DNA of 64,000 nucleotides from assembly GCF_008629685.1 (NCBI RefSeq), contig NZ_VWSF01000001.1, positions 248,001-312,000 of the forward strand, in the 5' to 3' direction. The DNA is from Adhaeribacter rhizoryzae (GTDB lineage: Bacteria; Bacteroidota; Bacteroidia; Cytophagales; Hymenobacteraceae). A program made the position numbers and the translations under genes. Below, piece after piece: positions 18,996-28,042 of this stretch. The notes under the pieces were generated by a model. It ran no database searches. It had not been told where the DNA came from and worked only from the letters and a program-made list of their open reading frames with translations. Numbering within the stretch: position 1 is the first letter of the stretch; each line of letters begins with the position of its first letter.

Positions 18996-19490
18996 TTATT
19001 TAAGGTTTTTGGGATATTCGTAAAAGGCGAAAGCCGCATTTTGTTTTGCTATTTCGGCCCAGGTATCGCAATTAAAGTTCAGGCAAACCACCGCAGCCGT
19101 AGGCATAGTAGGCACCATTTCCGGCGATAGCAGATTGGCTAATTCCGAAATGGTATAATTATGCCCTACCAGCAATACTTTATCGAACTGGTTCGGAATA
19201 TTTTTAATAATAGAAAGGAGATCTTGCTTGCTGGCCTGAAATATTTCTTCTTCTACGGCAATTTTTTCGGTATCGTACTCCAGTTCTCTGGCTACCAGGG
19301 TAGCGGTAGTTAAGGCTCTTACTGCTGAACTGGCAACAATTAAATCTACGGTTACTTCCCGCGAGGCCAGTTCCCGGCCCATCAGGGGCGCATCTTTCCG
19401 GCCACGATTATTCAAGGGGCGATCGTGGTCGCTTAATTCCGGAAAATCCCAGCTCGATTTAGCGTGCCGCATGAGGTATAGCGTTTTCAT
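18996..19490 (-). CDS. sixA: SixA-like phosphohistidine phosphatase (histidine phosphatase family)
   Basis: 164 residues. The RHG-type motif is LYLMRHAKSSW (catalytic His8). DHDRPLNNRGRKDAPLMG and a second catalytic His in LLVGHNYTISELANLL follow. Length and motif set fit SixA proteins that dephosphorylate phosphohistidine on phosphotransfer domains. Adjacent to ppk1 on the same strand; a shared role in phosphate metabolism is possible but not shown. Confidence 0.9.
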   Translation of the reverse strand: MKTLYLMRHAKSSWDFPELSDHDRPLNNRGRKDAPLMGRELASREVTVDLIVASSAVRALTTATLVARELEYDTEKIAVEEEIFQASKQDLLSIIKNIPNQFDKVLLVGHNYTISELANLLSPEMVPTMPTAAVVCLNFNCDTWAEIAKQNAAFAFYEYPKNLK

Positions 19491-19554
19491 ATAATATTTT
19501 TTTTAAGCGCAAATTATCTGTCTTTTACTTATTTTAAGGTAAAAGGATGCTTCT

Positions 19555-19582
19555 GGCAGATTAACCGGTTGGTTAATCTGCC
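19555..19582. terminator. Perfect 12-bp hairpin between hflX and sixA
   Basis: GGCAGATTAACC (19555-19566) pairs perfectly with GGTTAATCTGCC (19571-19582), leaving a 4-nt loop. It lies 60 bp after the hflX stop and 65 bp before the sixA start, so it probably ends hflX transcripts. No clear T-run follows. Confidence 0.6.
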
Positions 19583-19641
19583 AAGGATACCGCTATGGGT
19601 TAAACAGCCGCATTTAATTTTATTTTCGGCAGATAGTTTTT

Positions 19642-20877
19642 TTACTCCTGATTCTGCTGGTTGTTGTGGTATTCGTTTACCGGCTGCGAAGTAGGAGCAT
19701 TGGGGTACCGCTCAAAATGGACGGCTCCTACCCGCCGCACCAGTTCTTCGCGCAGGGCATCCAGGTTAATGCTGTTTTTAGCCGATATAAATATGGCCGG
19801 CGCGTGAATTTTGGCCATATAAGTGGTTTTAAGTTCGTCTAAAGTGGGTTTGCCCGAGCCTTCGCCCATATCGTTTTGTTCGTCGGCTTCCTGCACGCGG
19901 TATTCGTCTATTTTATTAAATACCAGCAGCACCGGCTTATCGCCCGATTCAATGTCTTTCAGGGTTTGGTTTACCACTTCAATGTGTTCTTCAAACGAAG
20001 GGTGCGAAATATCAACCACGTGCACCAGCAAATCGGCTTCGCGGATCTCGTCCAGGGTAGATTTAAAACTTTCTATTAAGCGGGTTGGCAGTTTGCGAAT
20101 AAAACCTACGGTATCGGAAAGCAGGAACGGAATATTATTTAATACCACTTTGCGCACGGTGGCATCTACAGTAGCAAATAATTTGTTTTCGGCAAATACT
20201 TCCGACTTGGAGAGCAGGTTCATAAGCGTAGATTTACCTACGTTGGTATAACCCACCAGGGCCACCCGCACCAGTTCGGTTCTGGCTTTTCGTTGCTGGT
20301 AGTTTTGTTTATCCAGCTTTTCGAGTTTGTCGCGGAGCAAAGCAATTTTATCGCGTACTACCCGGCGGTCGGTTTCAATTTCGGTTTCACCCGGGCCCCG
20401 CATACCAATACCCCCTTTTTGCCGCGATAAGTGGGTCCAGAGGTTGGTTAAGCGGGGTAAAAAATATTGGTACTGCGCCATTTCTACCTGCGTGCGCGAT
20501 TGCGCGGTTTTAGCGCGCTGGGCAAAAATATCCAGAATCAGCAAGCTCCGGTCTACAATTTTTACACCTAATTCGCGTTCTAAATTACGGACCTGCGAGG
20601 GGGTTAAGTCATCGTCAAAAATGACCATATCTATATTATATTCTGTCACAAAAGCTTTTATTTCGTCTAGCTTGCCTTTGCCCACAAAGGTGCGGCTATC
20701 GGGGTGTTCCAGCTTCTGGACAAATTTTTTAACGGTAACGGCTCCTACTGTTTCGGTCAGGAAAGCCAATTCCTCTAAATATTCTTCGGTTTTTTCCTCC
20801 GCCTGGGTTTTGCTTGGCACTGCCACCAAAACGGCAGTTTCTTTTTCTTTAGCGGTTTCATGAAGTTTTTTAGCCAT
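19642..20877 (-). CDS. hflX: Ribosome-associated GTPase HflX
   Basis: 411 residues. It rescues and splits stalled or heat-damaged ribosomes. The N-terminal HflX domain contains FVGKGKLDEIKAFV and DDDLTPSQVRNLERELG, followed by the coiled region SRQKGGIGMRGPGETEIETD. The G domain has G1 GYTNVGKST, G3 DTVGFIRKLP and G4 NKID. Length is typical. It stands alone, with its own hairpin downstream. Cytoplasmic. Confidence 0.97.
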   Translation of the reverse strand: MAKKLHETAKEKETAVLVAVPSKTQAEEKTEEYLEELAFLTETVGAVTVKKFVQKLEHPDSRTFVGKGKLDEIKAFVTEYNIDMVIFDDDLTPSQVRNLERELGVKIVDRSLLILDIFAQRAKTAQSRTQVEMAQYQYFLPRLTNLWTHLSRQKGGIGMRGPGETEIETDRRVVRDKIALLRDKLEKLDKQNYQQRKARTELVRVALVGYTNVGKSTLMNLLSKSEVFAENKLFATVDATVRKVVLNNIPFLLSDTVGFIRKLPTRLIESFKSTLDEIREADLLVHVVDISHPSFEEHIEVVNQTLKDIESGDKPVLLVFNKIDEYRVQEADEQNDMGEGSGKPTLDELKTTYMAKIHAPAIFISAKNSINLDALREELVRRVGAVHFERYPNAPTSQPVNEYHNNQQNQE

Positions 20878-21079
20878 GTAGCGTTTAATTCTTAGTTCGG
20901 AAATGTATTTACGGTATCTTAAGCCTGCTTACCGGCAACAGGCAAAAAAAAGTATACGTAAATGTGTGGGGTAAAAGTATAGAATGCTAAAATAAACCTG
21001 CTGATTAGTTAAAATAAAATATATGTTAGTACCGCTAACTCCCTAAAAATTAAAATCCTAAATATTCACGTATTCCTAG

Positions 21080-21087
21080 TATCTTTG
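21080..21087 (+). promoter_or_regulatory. Bacteroidota -7 promoter element (TATCTTTG)
   Basis: TATCTTTG at 21080-21087 fits the TAnnTTTG consensus used by the Bacteroidota primary sigma factor. It lies 22 bp upstream of the glycosyltransferase start codon. The -33 TTG element is not obvious. Confidence 0.55.
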
Positions 21088-21109
21088 CGGCCCGAAGGTC
21101 ATTTGCTTT

Positions 21110-22237
21110 ATGCGTATTGCTATTGTTATAAATAAGTCTTGGAATATTTATAACTTCCGGATGGGTTTGGTAAAAGCTTTCCTGAAGTTAGGGCACGAGG
21201 TAGTAGCAATTGCACCCGAAGACGAATATTCGCAGAAATTGGTACTGGCCGGCTGCCGGTATTACCCCATTGAGATGGAAAGCAAGGGTACCAACCCGCT
21301 CGAAGATTTAATGCTAACCAAGCGATTTTATGATTGTTACCGTCAGGTAAAACCCGATGTAATTCTGCAATACACCATAAAACCCAATATTTACGGCACG
21401 GTAGCGGCCCGGCTGGCGGGTATTCCTACCATTAATAATGTTTCGGGCCTGGGCACAGTATTTATTGTGCGCAACTTTGTATCTAAAGTGGCTTTAAAGC
21501 TTTACAAGTTTGCTTTTCGGTTCCCGATTAAAGTATTTTTTCAGAATAAAGAAGACCGGCAGTTATTTCTGGACCACCGCCTGATAAAAGAACAAATTAC
21601 CGATGTGTTGCCGGGTTCTGGTATTGATACGCAACGGTTTAAACCGGCCCCAATTTTTACCCGCAACCAACAGTTTACTTTTTTAATGGTGGCCCGGGTA
21701 TTGTACGAGAAAGGAGTAGTAGAATACGTAGAAGCGGCCCGCATCATTAAAGCCCGGTACCCCGAAGTGCGTTGCCAGTTATTAGGCGGCATTGACGAAT
21801 CGGGCAATATTGGCATTAAAAAATCGGTATTTCAGGAGTGGGTAGATGAAGGCGCCATTGAATATTTAGGCACCTCGGGTAAAGTAGAAACACACATTGC
21901 CGAAGCCGATTGCGTGGTATTGCCTTCTTACCGTGAAGGCACCCCCAAAACGTTGCTCGAAGCCGCTGCCATGGGCAAACCCATTGTTACCACCAACGTG
22001 CCCGGTTGTCGCGAAACCGTAATTGAAGGTCAGAACGGGTTTTTGTGCGAAGTTCGAAACAGTGAGGATTTGGCCGATAAAATGATAAAAATGTACCAGC
22101 TCCCGGTTGCGGATTTAGAAAATATGGGTAAGGCCAGCCGGCAATTGGCCGAAGAAAAATTTGACGAACGATACGTAATTGATAAATATTTAGCTGCTAT
22201 TCAGGCTATTGCAAAATACCGGTTAAAATCGGCTTAA
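21110..22237 (+). CDS. Glycosyltransferase family 4 (GT-B)
   Basis: 375 residues. The N-terminal Rossmann domain has MRIAIVINKSWNIYNFRMGL and VILQYTIKPNIYGTVAARLA. The C-terminal GT4 domain has FLMVARVLYEKGVVEYVEAA, LPSYREGTPKTLLEAAAMG (the EX7E nucleotide-sugar motif) and GKPIVTTNVPGCRE. Proteins of this type add a sugar to lipid-linked precursors of O-antigen or capsule. Followed at 47 bp by rfbC (dTDP-rhamnose pathway), which suggests envelope polysaccharide synthesis. Acceptor and donor not determinable. Confidence 0.92.
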   Translation: MRIAIVINKSWNIYNFRMGLVKAFLKLGHEVVAIAPEDEYSQKLVLAGCRYYPIEMESKGTNPLEDLMLTKRFYDCYRQVKPDVILQYTIKPNIYGTVAARLAGIPTINNVSGLGTVFIVRNFVSKVALKLYKFAFRFPIKVFFQNKEDRQLFLDHRLIKEQITDVLPGSGIDTQRFKPAPIFTRNQQFTFLMVARVLYEKGVVEYVEAARIIKARYPEVRCQLLGGIDESGNIGIKKSVFQEWVDEGAIEYLGTSGKVETHIAEADCVVLPSYREGTPKTLLEAAAMGKPIVTTNVPGCRETVIEGQNGFLCEVRNSEDLADKMIKMYQLPVADLENMGKASRQLAEEKFDERYVIDKYLAAIQAIAKYRLKSA

Positions 22238-22255
22238 GTTTTCTGCGGAATGAAA

Positions 22256-22263
22256 TAAATTTG
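22256..22263 (+). promoter_or_regulatory. Possible -7 element (TAAATTTG) for rfbC
   Basis: TAAATTTG matches TAnnTTTG and lies 21 bp upstream of the rfbC start, a spacing like that of the glycosyltransferase promoter. rfbC may therefore have its own promoter in addition to read-through. Confidence 0.45.
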
Positions 22264-22284
22264 CCGCAGCCTTAACAAAACCAC

Positions 22285-22827
22285 ATGGAGTTTAAAAAAT
22301 TTGCCATAGCCGGATTAGTAGAAATAATACCCCACAAATTTGGTGATGCCCGCGGTTATTTCTTTGAATCGTATAGTTATAAAGTATTTGCCGAAGCCGG
22401 AATAGACGTAAATTTTGTGCAGGACAACCAGTCGCTGTCGCAGAAAGGCGTTTTAAGGGGCCTGCACTTTCAGCGCCCGCCGCATGCGCAGGGTAAACTC
22501 GTACGGGTTGCTTCGGGCAGCGCTTTAGATGTGGTTGTCGATATCCGGAAAAACTCGCCTACTTACGGCCAGCACCAAACCTGTTTGTTAACTACCGAGC
22601 AGCACAACCTATTTTACGTGCCCCCCGGCTTTGCGCACGGCTTTGTAGCCCTCGAAGACAATACCACTTTTTTGTACAAGTGCACCGACTATTATTACCC
22701 GGCTTCTGAAGGCGGTATTATCTGGAATGATCCTGCTTTAAATATTGATTGGAATATTCAGGCGCCGCTGGTTTCGGGCAAAGATGCCGTATTACCAATA
22801 TTCGCCGATTTTGATTCGCCTTTTTAA
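22285..22827 (+). CDS. rfbC: dTDP-4-dehydrorhamnose 3,5-epimerase
   Basis: 180 residues, the usual size of the RmlC cupin. It epimerises dTDP-4-dehydro-6-deoxyglucose at C3 and C5 on the way to dTDP-L-rhamnose. Motifs: GDARGYFFESY, NQSLSQKGVLRGLHFQRPPH (catalytic His in RGLHFQ), QGKLVRVASG, YVPPGFAHGFV and the late IIWNDPALNIDW. Follows a GT4 gene on the same strand. The other rml genes are not in this window. Confidence 0.96.
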   Translation: MEFKKFAIAGLVEIIPHKFGDARGYFFESYSYKVFAEAGIDVNFVQDNQSLSQKGVLRGLHFQRPPHAQGKLVRVASGSALDVVVDIRKNSPTYGQHQTCLLTTEQHNLFYVPPGFAHGFVALEDNTTFLYKCTDYYYPASEGGIIWNDPALNIDWNIQAPLVSGKDAVLPIFADFDSPF

Positions 22828-22983
22828 AGACTTATTACAAGAGCTTAGTTAATCAGTTATTTTGTGCTTAATTCAGTTTTGGAAGGTTATTTATTAGAAA
22901 TATACCTTATCTTAGTTAAATATTTATTTGCTTAAACTATTTTAAGAACAAGTCAGTTCTAATAAATATAACCCGTTAATAAC

Positions 22984-23280
22984 ATGCAACTAAACACAAT
23001 GCTTCTTTTTCTAGGAGACGTAGGAGGAGGAGAAATTATGGTAATTATGGTAGCTGTATTGCTGCTGTTTGGAGCCGATAAAATTCCGGGGCTGGCACGC
23101 TCATTGGGTAGTGGTATCCGGGAATTTAAAGATGCCACTAATGGCATTAAAAACGAAATAGAACGTTCTATTAACGACGATGAACCCCGCGTTAAAACAA
23201 AAACACCAATAGTACAGGAGCCCGTAACGTCTACCGAAACAGCACCGGACCAAAAAGACGAAGAATCAAAAAGCCTCTGA
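22984..23280 (+). CDS. tatA: Sec-independent protein translocase subunit TatA/E
   Basis: 98 residues. One N-terminal transmembrane helix ([20 protein letters not shown]) is followed by the hinge and amphipathic helix ([20 protein letters not shown]) and an acidic, Lys/Thr-rich tail. This is the TatA/MttA pattern; TatA oligomers form the pore for folded twin-arginine substrates. ATG codons at 1 and 6 are both possible starts. Its stop codon lies inside the terminator hairpin that follows. tatC is not nearby. Confidence 0.9.
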   Translation: MQLNTMLLFLGDVGGGEIMVIMVAVLLLFGADKIPGLARSLGSGIREFKDATNGIKNEIERSINDDEPRVKTKTPIVQEPVTSTETAPDQKDEESKSL

Positions 23281-23301
23281 TAGCAGAGGCTTTTCTTTTT
23301 T
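23269..23301 (+). terminator. Intrinsic terminator overlapping the tatA stop codon
   Basis: AAAAGCCTCTG (23269-23279) pairs with CAGAGGCTTTT (23284-23294), followed by a T-rich run. The stop codon TGA is in the loop side of the stem. It may serve murF on the other strand too, since the flanks are A-rich on the left and T-rich on the right. Confidence 0.9.
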
Positions 23302-23313
23302 TACCAGGCTTCT

Positions 23314-24600
23314 TTATATTACTTCCAGTAAACTCTCCAGGCCCATGCCGCGGGAGCCTTTTATGAGCAAATGCGTGTTTTGCAGCGGGTGTTGTTGCAG
23401 CCAATCTGTTAAAGTTGCTTTGGTTTCGAAATATTTAAACTGCGGATAATTTTGAGCGGCTACCTGCATTTCCCGGCCGCATAAGATTACTTCATCAAAA
23501 TTTAAGCCGGCCAATAAATCGCCTAGTTTGCGGTGTTCTTCTGCGCTGTCGGGGCCCAATTCAAACATATCGCCCAGAATAACAACTTTCTTATTGGCGT
23601 TGGCTTTGGCAAAATTAGAAACCGATGCCGCCATCGAAGACGGATTTGCATTATACGCATCCAGTAAAACGGTATTGCTGTTCTTCTGTACTACCTGCGA
23701 GCGGTTGTTAGCCGGGGTGTAAGCCGCAATGGCCTGGTTAATTTTTTCTGTCGGCACGTTAAAAAACTTACCTACGCACGAAGCCGCGGCAATATTTTCG
23801 AAATTATATTCGCCAATAATCTGGGTTTGTACCTGCTCGCCGTTTTCGGATTTATATATTACATAAGGCGAAGCTTCCAGAAACTCAGCGTGGAAATAAT
23901 CCGAAGCACTAGGGTAAGTAATTTTATGCTGAATGCGGCGGGCCATGCGCATCAGGTGCTCGTTCTGGGTGTTTACAAACACGATGCCGCCGTGCTGGTC
24001 CAGGTGCAGGTACAATTCGCTTTTAGCGCGCGCTACGCCTTCAAAGCTGCCAAAACCTTCTAAATGCGCTTTGCCAATATTTGTAATTAAGCCGTGGGTA
24101 GGTAAGGCTATACTACACAATTGGGCAATCTCGTTTATATGGTTAGCGCCCATTTCCACAATGGCTATTTCGTGTTCCGGCCGGATGCTTAGCACTGTAA
24201 GCGGTACCCCAATGTGGTTGTTCAGGTTACCCTGGGTATAAAGCGTGTTATATTTTTGGCTCAGTACTGCGTTGGTTAGCTCTTTGGTAGTAGTTTTACC
24301 GTTGCTGCCGGTAATGCCAATTATAGGTATATTTAGCTGCTGACGATGGTAAACTGCCAAATCCTGCAAAGCCTGCAGGGTATCGGTTACTACAAAACAG
24401 CTATCACTGGCGTAAGCATCATCGTCTACCACGGCATAGCGGGCACCTTTTGCCAGCGCCTGTTGGGCAAAGCCGGCACCTTTAAAGTTGGGCCCGTTCA
24501 AGGCAAAAAACAAAGAGTTGTGCTGGTCGGCGCGCGAATCGGTGCTTACGTGTTCGCATTGCTGGTAAAGCTCGTAGAGTTGCTGAATATTAAATGGCAT
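23314..24600 (-). CDS. murF: UDP-N-acetylmuramoyl-tripeptide--D-alanyl-D-alanine ligase
   Basis: 428 residues. It adds D-Ala-D-Ala to the peptidoglycan precursor. Three Mur-ligase domains: N-terminal STDSRADQHNSLFFALNGPN, central ATP-binding GITGSNGKTTTKELTNAV with AIVEMGANHINEIAQL, and C-terminal VVILGDMFELGPDSAEEH. Cytoplasmic. Divergent from the T9SS FG-GAP gene with only 40 bp between starts, and convergent with tatA. Not in a dcw cluster here, as is common for murF in Cytophagales. Confidence 0.96.
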   Translation of the reverse strand: MPFNIQQLYELYQQCEHVSTDSRADQHNSLFFALNGPNFKGAGFAQQALAKGARYAVVDDDAYASDSCFVVTDTLQALQDLAVYHRQQLNIPIIGITGSNGKTTTKELTNAVLSQKYNTLYTQGNLNNHIGVPLTVLSIRPEHEIAIVEMGANHINEIAQLCSIALPTHGLITNIGKAHLEGFGSFEGVARAKSELYLHLDQHGGIVFVNTQNEHLMRMARRIQHKITYPSASDYFHAEFLEASPYVIYKSENGEQVQTQIIGEYNFENIAAASCVGKFFNVPTEKINQAIAAYTPANNRSQVVQKNSNTVLLDAYNANPSSMAASVSNFAKANANKKVVILGDMFELGPDSAEEHRKLGDLLAGLNFDEVILCGREMQVAAQNYPQFKYFETKATLTDWLQQHPLQNTHLLIKGSRGMGLESLLEVI

Positions 24601-24640
24601 AAGTATATTTTAAAATAGCTTTATCTTGTTCCTGCGTGTT

Positions 24641-26860
24641 ATGAAAGGTTTACCCGTTGCGATTTTATTAGTTTTACTAAGCTGCCACTTGCGGGCTTTG
24701 GCGCAGCAGCAATATGCGTTTCGTTTCCGGAACGATGTAAAAATAGTTATTGATTCTGATACGGTAAAAGATCCGTGGGCGGGTGGCTTAAATAGTCCGG
24801 TTTTCTCGAAAATAGACTTAAACAACGATGGCACCGAAGACCTTTTTGTGTACGACCGCACCCTCGATAAAATATTTACTTACCTGGCCCAAAACAAAAA
24901 CGGCCAATGGCAGTGGCAATATGCCCCGGAATACGAGCGCTTGTTCCCCCGGGACCTAACCGGCTGGGTGTTGCTGCGCGATTATAACCGCGATGGCCGC
25001 AAAGATATTTTTACCAAAACGAATGCCGGTATTAAAGTTTATAAAAATACCACCGGCGCTAACAACATACCTGCTTTTACCCAGGCCGTAGATTATATTA
25101 GGTTTAACAACAATATTAACTTGCAGGCCAGCAGCGAAAATTTACCCGCCTTGCTGGATATGGACAACGACGGCGATCTGGATATTTTAACTTTCGATTT
25201 TTCGGGCAGTACCACCGTTGAATATTACAAGAACCTGGCCGTAGAAGAAAATTTACCAACCGATAATTTAAAATATACCTTAGAAACCAACTGGTGGGGT
25301 AAATTAACCAAGTGCCCGCACGTGTGCAACGGCTATTTGTTTAACAGCAGTTGCCGCACCGATGGCACCAACCACAACGACGGCATGAACCTGCTGGCCC
25401 TGGACCTGGACGGCGACTCGGATAAAGATATATTGGTTGGCGGCGATGCTTGCCCCGATTTGGTACGAATAACCAACAGCGGCACCTTAACCAATGCCGT
25501 GCTGGCTTCTGCGGGTTTGCAACTGAATTATCCGGGTAATACCACCCGTGCCAGTTTTAATTATTTTCCGGCGGCCTATTACGAAGATGTAAATTTTGAT
25601 AACCAGCCAGATTTACTCGTGGCCCCTTTCGTACGCAGCAATATTAACGATGAAGTAAATTTTACCCAATCGTCCTGGCTCTACAAAAATATGAGCGCTA
25701 CCAATGTACCGGCTTTCGAATTTCAGCAGCGCGATTTTTTACAGGCCAATATGGTAGATGCCGGCGAGCAGTCGGTGCCGGCCCTGGCCGATGTGGATGC
25801 GGACGGCGACCTGGATTTGCTGTTGGGAAATCGCATGGGTAGTATCTGGTTTTTCCGGAATGTGGGCACGGCAACTAAAGCAATATTCAAACTCGAAACA
25901 AAAGATTATTTGAGTCTAACCGATGCCGGTTTCCGGGATATAAAACCCCAGTTTGCCGATATTAACAGCGATGGCCGACTGGATTTAATTCTGGCGGTAA
26001 CCACCGGTAACAGCGGCTCTGTTAGATATATTTTAAATACCGCTACCGCCGGACAGCCCTTTAATTATGCGCTTACCAATATTAAAACTTTACCGGTAGG
26101 CCAGAATATTGGCGATGTACCGGCTTTCTACGACCTGGATAACGATGGCGATCAGGATTTAATATTGGCTTCGAATGTACGGCCTACGCCCACCAGCGGA
26201 CCGCTCCGGTTCTACCGCAACACCGGCACCGCCGCCAATCCTAATTTTACCCTCGAAAACGAAGCCTGGGGCAATATTCCGGCCGAACTAACCCGGCAAA
26301 ACAGTTACCTCATTATTACTGATTTAAATAAAGACAAAAGCCCCGAATTGCTGTTAGTGGATGATACCGGCGAAATAAGAATATTCGGGAATATCCGGCA
26401 AAACCTGAACGGCACTTTTACCCCGGTTTCCGATATTTTGCAGAACCCGCTCACCGAAGCGTTTGAACCCAGCAAACTAGGTAATTTTCTGGCCATAGCT
26501 GCCGCCGATTTAAACGCCGATGGCTTACCCGAAATAATTGTTGGTAGCCGCACCGGTGGTATCCATTATTTAAGCCAGCAAATGCGCGGCGAAATAGTAG
26601 ATCCTGAACCATTGCCCGAACAAACCCAGGTGGTTATTTATCCGAACCCGGTAAACCGCGATTTAACTTTAACCATCCAGAGCCCCGACCGCGTAACCTT
26701 TACGCTATATAATTTGGCCGGACAGCGCATAAATATTGCCGGCAACGAATTGTCTAATATTCACCGGGTTAAAGTGGCGGGTTTAACGCCGGGTTTGTAT
26801 TTGGTGCAGGTAATTACCGCCGATTTCCGCCGCAAGGCTTACAAAGTAGTGGTGCTGTAG
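24641..26860 (+). CDS. Secreted FG-GAP/VCBS repeat protein with T9SS type A sorting domain
   Basis: 739 residues from ATG 24641 (signal peptide LPVAILLVLLSCHLRALAQ); a TTG five codons upstream is less likely. At least nine FG-GAP-like calcium-binding repeats are visible: DLNNDGTEDLF, DYNRDGRKDIF, DMDNDGDLDIL, DLDGDSDKDIL, DVDADGDLDLL, DINSDGRLDLI, DLDNDGDQDLI, DLNKDKSPELL and DLNADGLPEII. They probably build a beta-propeller. The last 75 residues are a type IX secretion signal (VIYPNPVNRDLTLTI, then LAGQRINIAG and LTPGLYLVQVIT). Exported to the surface; ligand unknown. Confidence 0.92.
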   Translation: MKGLPVAILLVLLSCHLRALAQQQYAFRFRNDVKIVIDSDTVKDPWAGGLNSPVFSKIDLNNDGTEDLFVYDRTLDKIFTYLAQNKNGQWQWQYAPEYERLFPRDLTGWVLLRDYNRDGRKDIFTKTNAGIKVYKNTTGANNIPAFTQAVDYIRFNNNINLQASSENLPALLDMDNDGDLDILTFDFSGSTTVEYYKNLAVEENLPTDNLKYTLETNWWGKLTKCPHVCNGYLFNSSCRTDGTNHNDGMNLLALDLDGDSDKDILVGGDACPDLVRITNSGTLTNAVLASAGLQLNYPGNTTRASFNYFPAAYYEDVNFDNQPDLLVAPFVRSNINDEVNFTQSSWLYKNMSATNVPAFEFQQRDFLQANMVDAGEQSVPALADVDADGDLDLLLGNRMGSIWFFRNVGTATKAIFKLETKDYLSLTDAGFRDIKPQFADINSDGRLDLILAVTTGNSGSVRYILNTATAGQPFNYALTNIKTLPVGQNIGDVPAFYDLDNDGDQDLILASNVRPTPTSGPLRFYRNTGTAANPNFTLENEAWGNIPAELTRQNSYLIITDLNKDKSPELLLVDDTGEIRIFGNIRQNLNGTFTPVSDILQNPLTEAFEPSKLGNFLAIAAADLNADGLPEIIVGSRTGGIHYLSQQMRGEIVDPEPLPEQTQVVIYPNPVNRDLTLTIQSPDRVTFTLYNLAGQRINIAGNELSNIHRVKVAGLTPGLYLVQVITADFRRKAYKVVVL

Positions 26861-26863
26861 CAA

Positions 26864-27274
26864 ATGGAAGCTTTTATTCAGGTTAATATCGAAAATACAG
26901 CCAGTTTCTCTTTTCAACGGCCGTTGCTCTCCTGGCTTAAAGCCCAAAATCCGGAGATAGCGGTTCTGGATGTAGATTCGTTATCTGACGAAATGCTAAT
27001 TACGCAAGCTAGCCGGTTAATACAGGAAGCGGCCAAATATGCCATTTATTTTAAGGTAGCCGAGCCAAACGGCAATTTGGGTGCAGCTTTTAAATTAGTG
27101 GAAGAAATAATTCGGGAAGATAAACCCGGTTTAATTTTAATAGAAGGTACCCACACCCGGCTAACGGCTATTGTGCAAAGCCGATTTTATTTGCAATATA
27201 TTCCGGTAAATAACCCCGAAGAAATAAAACCGCATCTAAAAGAATATTTTAATCTGGCAGATTATTTAAACTAA
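26864..27274 (+). CDS. Hypothetical protein, translationally close to the FG-GAP gene
   Basis: 136 residues, starting 3 bp after the previous stop, so probably co-transcribed. There is no signal peptide. The predicted pattern is alternating strands and helices with a segment LILIEGTHTRLTAIVQSRFY, suggestive of a small alpha/beta fold. No family recognised. Its last 26 bp overlap the end of the convergent nitrilase gene. Confidence 0.75.
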   Translation: MEAFIQVNIENTASFSFQRPLLSWLKAQNPEIAVLDVDSLSDEMLITQASRLIQEAAKYAIYFKVAEPNGNLGAAFKLVEEIIREDKPGLILIEGTHTRLTAIVQSRFYLQYIPVNNPEEIKPHLKEYFNLADYLN

Positions 27275-28037
27275 ACGCATCGGCATCTAAATAGGCCGGG
27301 AAGGCTTGGCGGTAAGCTTGTAAAGTTGCCTGGCTGAGTTTAATTGTTTGGATGGCTTCTGTTTCGTGCTGTTGCCAGATAACTTCACCGGTTGGTCCGT
27401 AGGCCGCTGAGTCGCCGGAATAAATAATGCCTTTGCTATCTTCGCCAACCCGGTTCACGCCCACTACATAAGCCAGGTTCTCGATGGCCCGGGCGGGTAG
27501 TAAGGTTTTCCAGGCCAAATTTCTTTTGGCCGGCCAGTTGGCAACGTACAACAATAAATCGTAATCAGGGCCAGTATTGCGACTCCAGACCGGAAACCGT
27601 AAATCATAACAAACCAGCGGACAAATACGCCATTCCTTTAGCGTAACAAGCAGCCGGGAAGTGCCAGCGGTATAAACCTGGTGTTCGTCTGCCATCCGGA
27701 ATAAATGCCGCTTATCGTAGTGTTCAAAACTGCCATTGGGCCGCATCCAAATTAATCGGTTAAAATATTTTCCGTTTTCTTCAATAATCAGGCTACCGGT
27801 AATTACCGCGTTGTATTTCGCAGCCTGCTCTTGCAGCCAATTTAGCGTTGTGCCATCTGTTTTTTCGGCTAATAGGGATGCCTCCATGCTGAAACCGGTC
27901 GTAAACATTTCGGGCAGCACAATTAAATCAGTTGGCTCCGTTAAGCCTACCAGTTTCTGGGCCAGCATTTCCCGGTTTGCTGCTGCATCGTGCCAGTGTA
28001 AACTAGTTTGTACCAAGGTAACCGAGAGGTCGTGCAT
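27249..28037 (-). CDS. yafV: Carbon-nitrogen hydrolase, omega-amidase (YafV/NIT2-like)
   Basis: 262 residues with the nitrilase triad: Glu in VLPEMFTTGF, Lys in HYDKRHLFRM and Cys in CPLVCYDLRFPVW. The start (MHDLSVTLVQTSLHW) is like YafV. YafV/NIT2 proteins hydrolyse 2-oxoglutaramate and alpha-ketosuccinamate made by glutamine transaminases. The next gene upstream is a YbdL-type aminotransferase, which makes the matching ketoacid amide; together they form a methionine-salvage transamination pair. The 5' leader is made of heptamer repeats right up to the start codon, which is odd. Confidence 0.9.
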   Translation of the reverse strand: MHDLSVTLVQTSLHWHDAAANREMLAQKLVGLTEPTDLIVLPEMFTTGFSMEASLLAEKTDGTTLNWLQEQAAKYNAVITGSLIIEENGKYFNRLIWMRPNGSFEHYDKRHLFRMADEHQVYTAGTSRLLVTLKEWRICPLVCYDLRFPVWSRNTGPDYDLLLYVANWPAKRNLAWKTLLPARAIENLAYVVGVNRVGEDSKGIIYSGDSAAYGPTGEVIWQQHETEAIQTIKLSQATLQAYRQAFPAYLDADAFSLNNLPD

Positions 28038-28042
28038 GGGGG

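Noticed and set aside
20327-20863. 178-aa open frame antisense to hflX
   Set aside because: Fully inside hflX on the other strand; low-complexity Ser/Arg content typical of a shadow frame.
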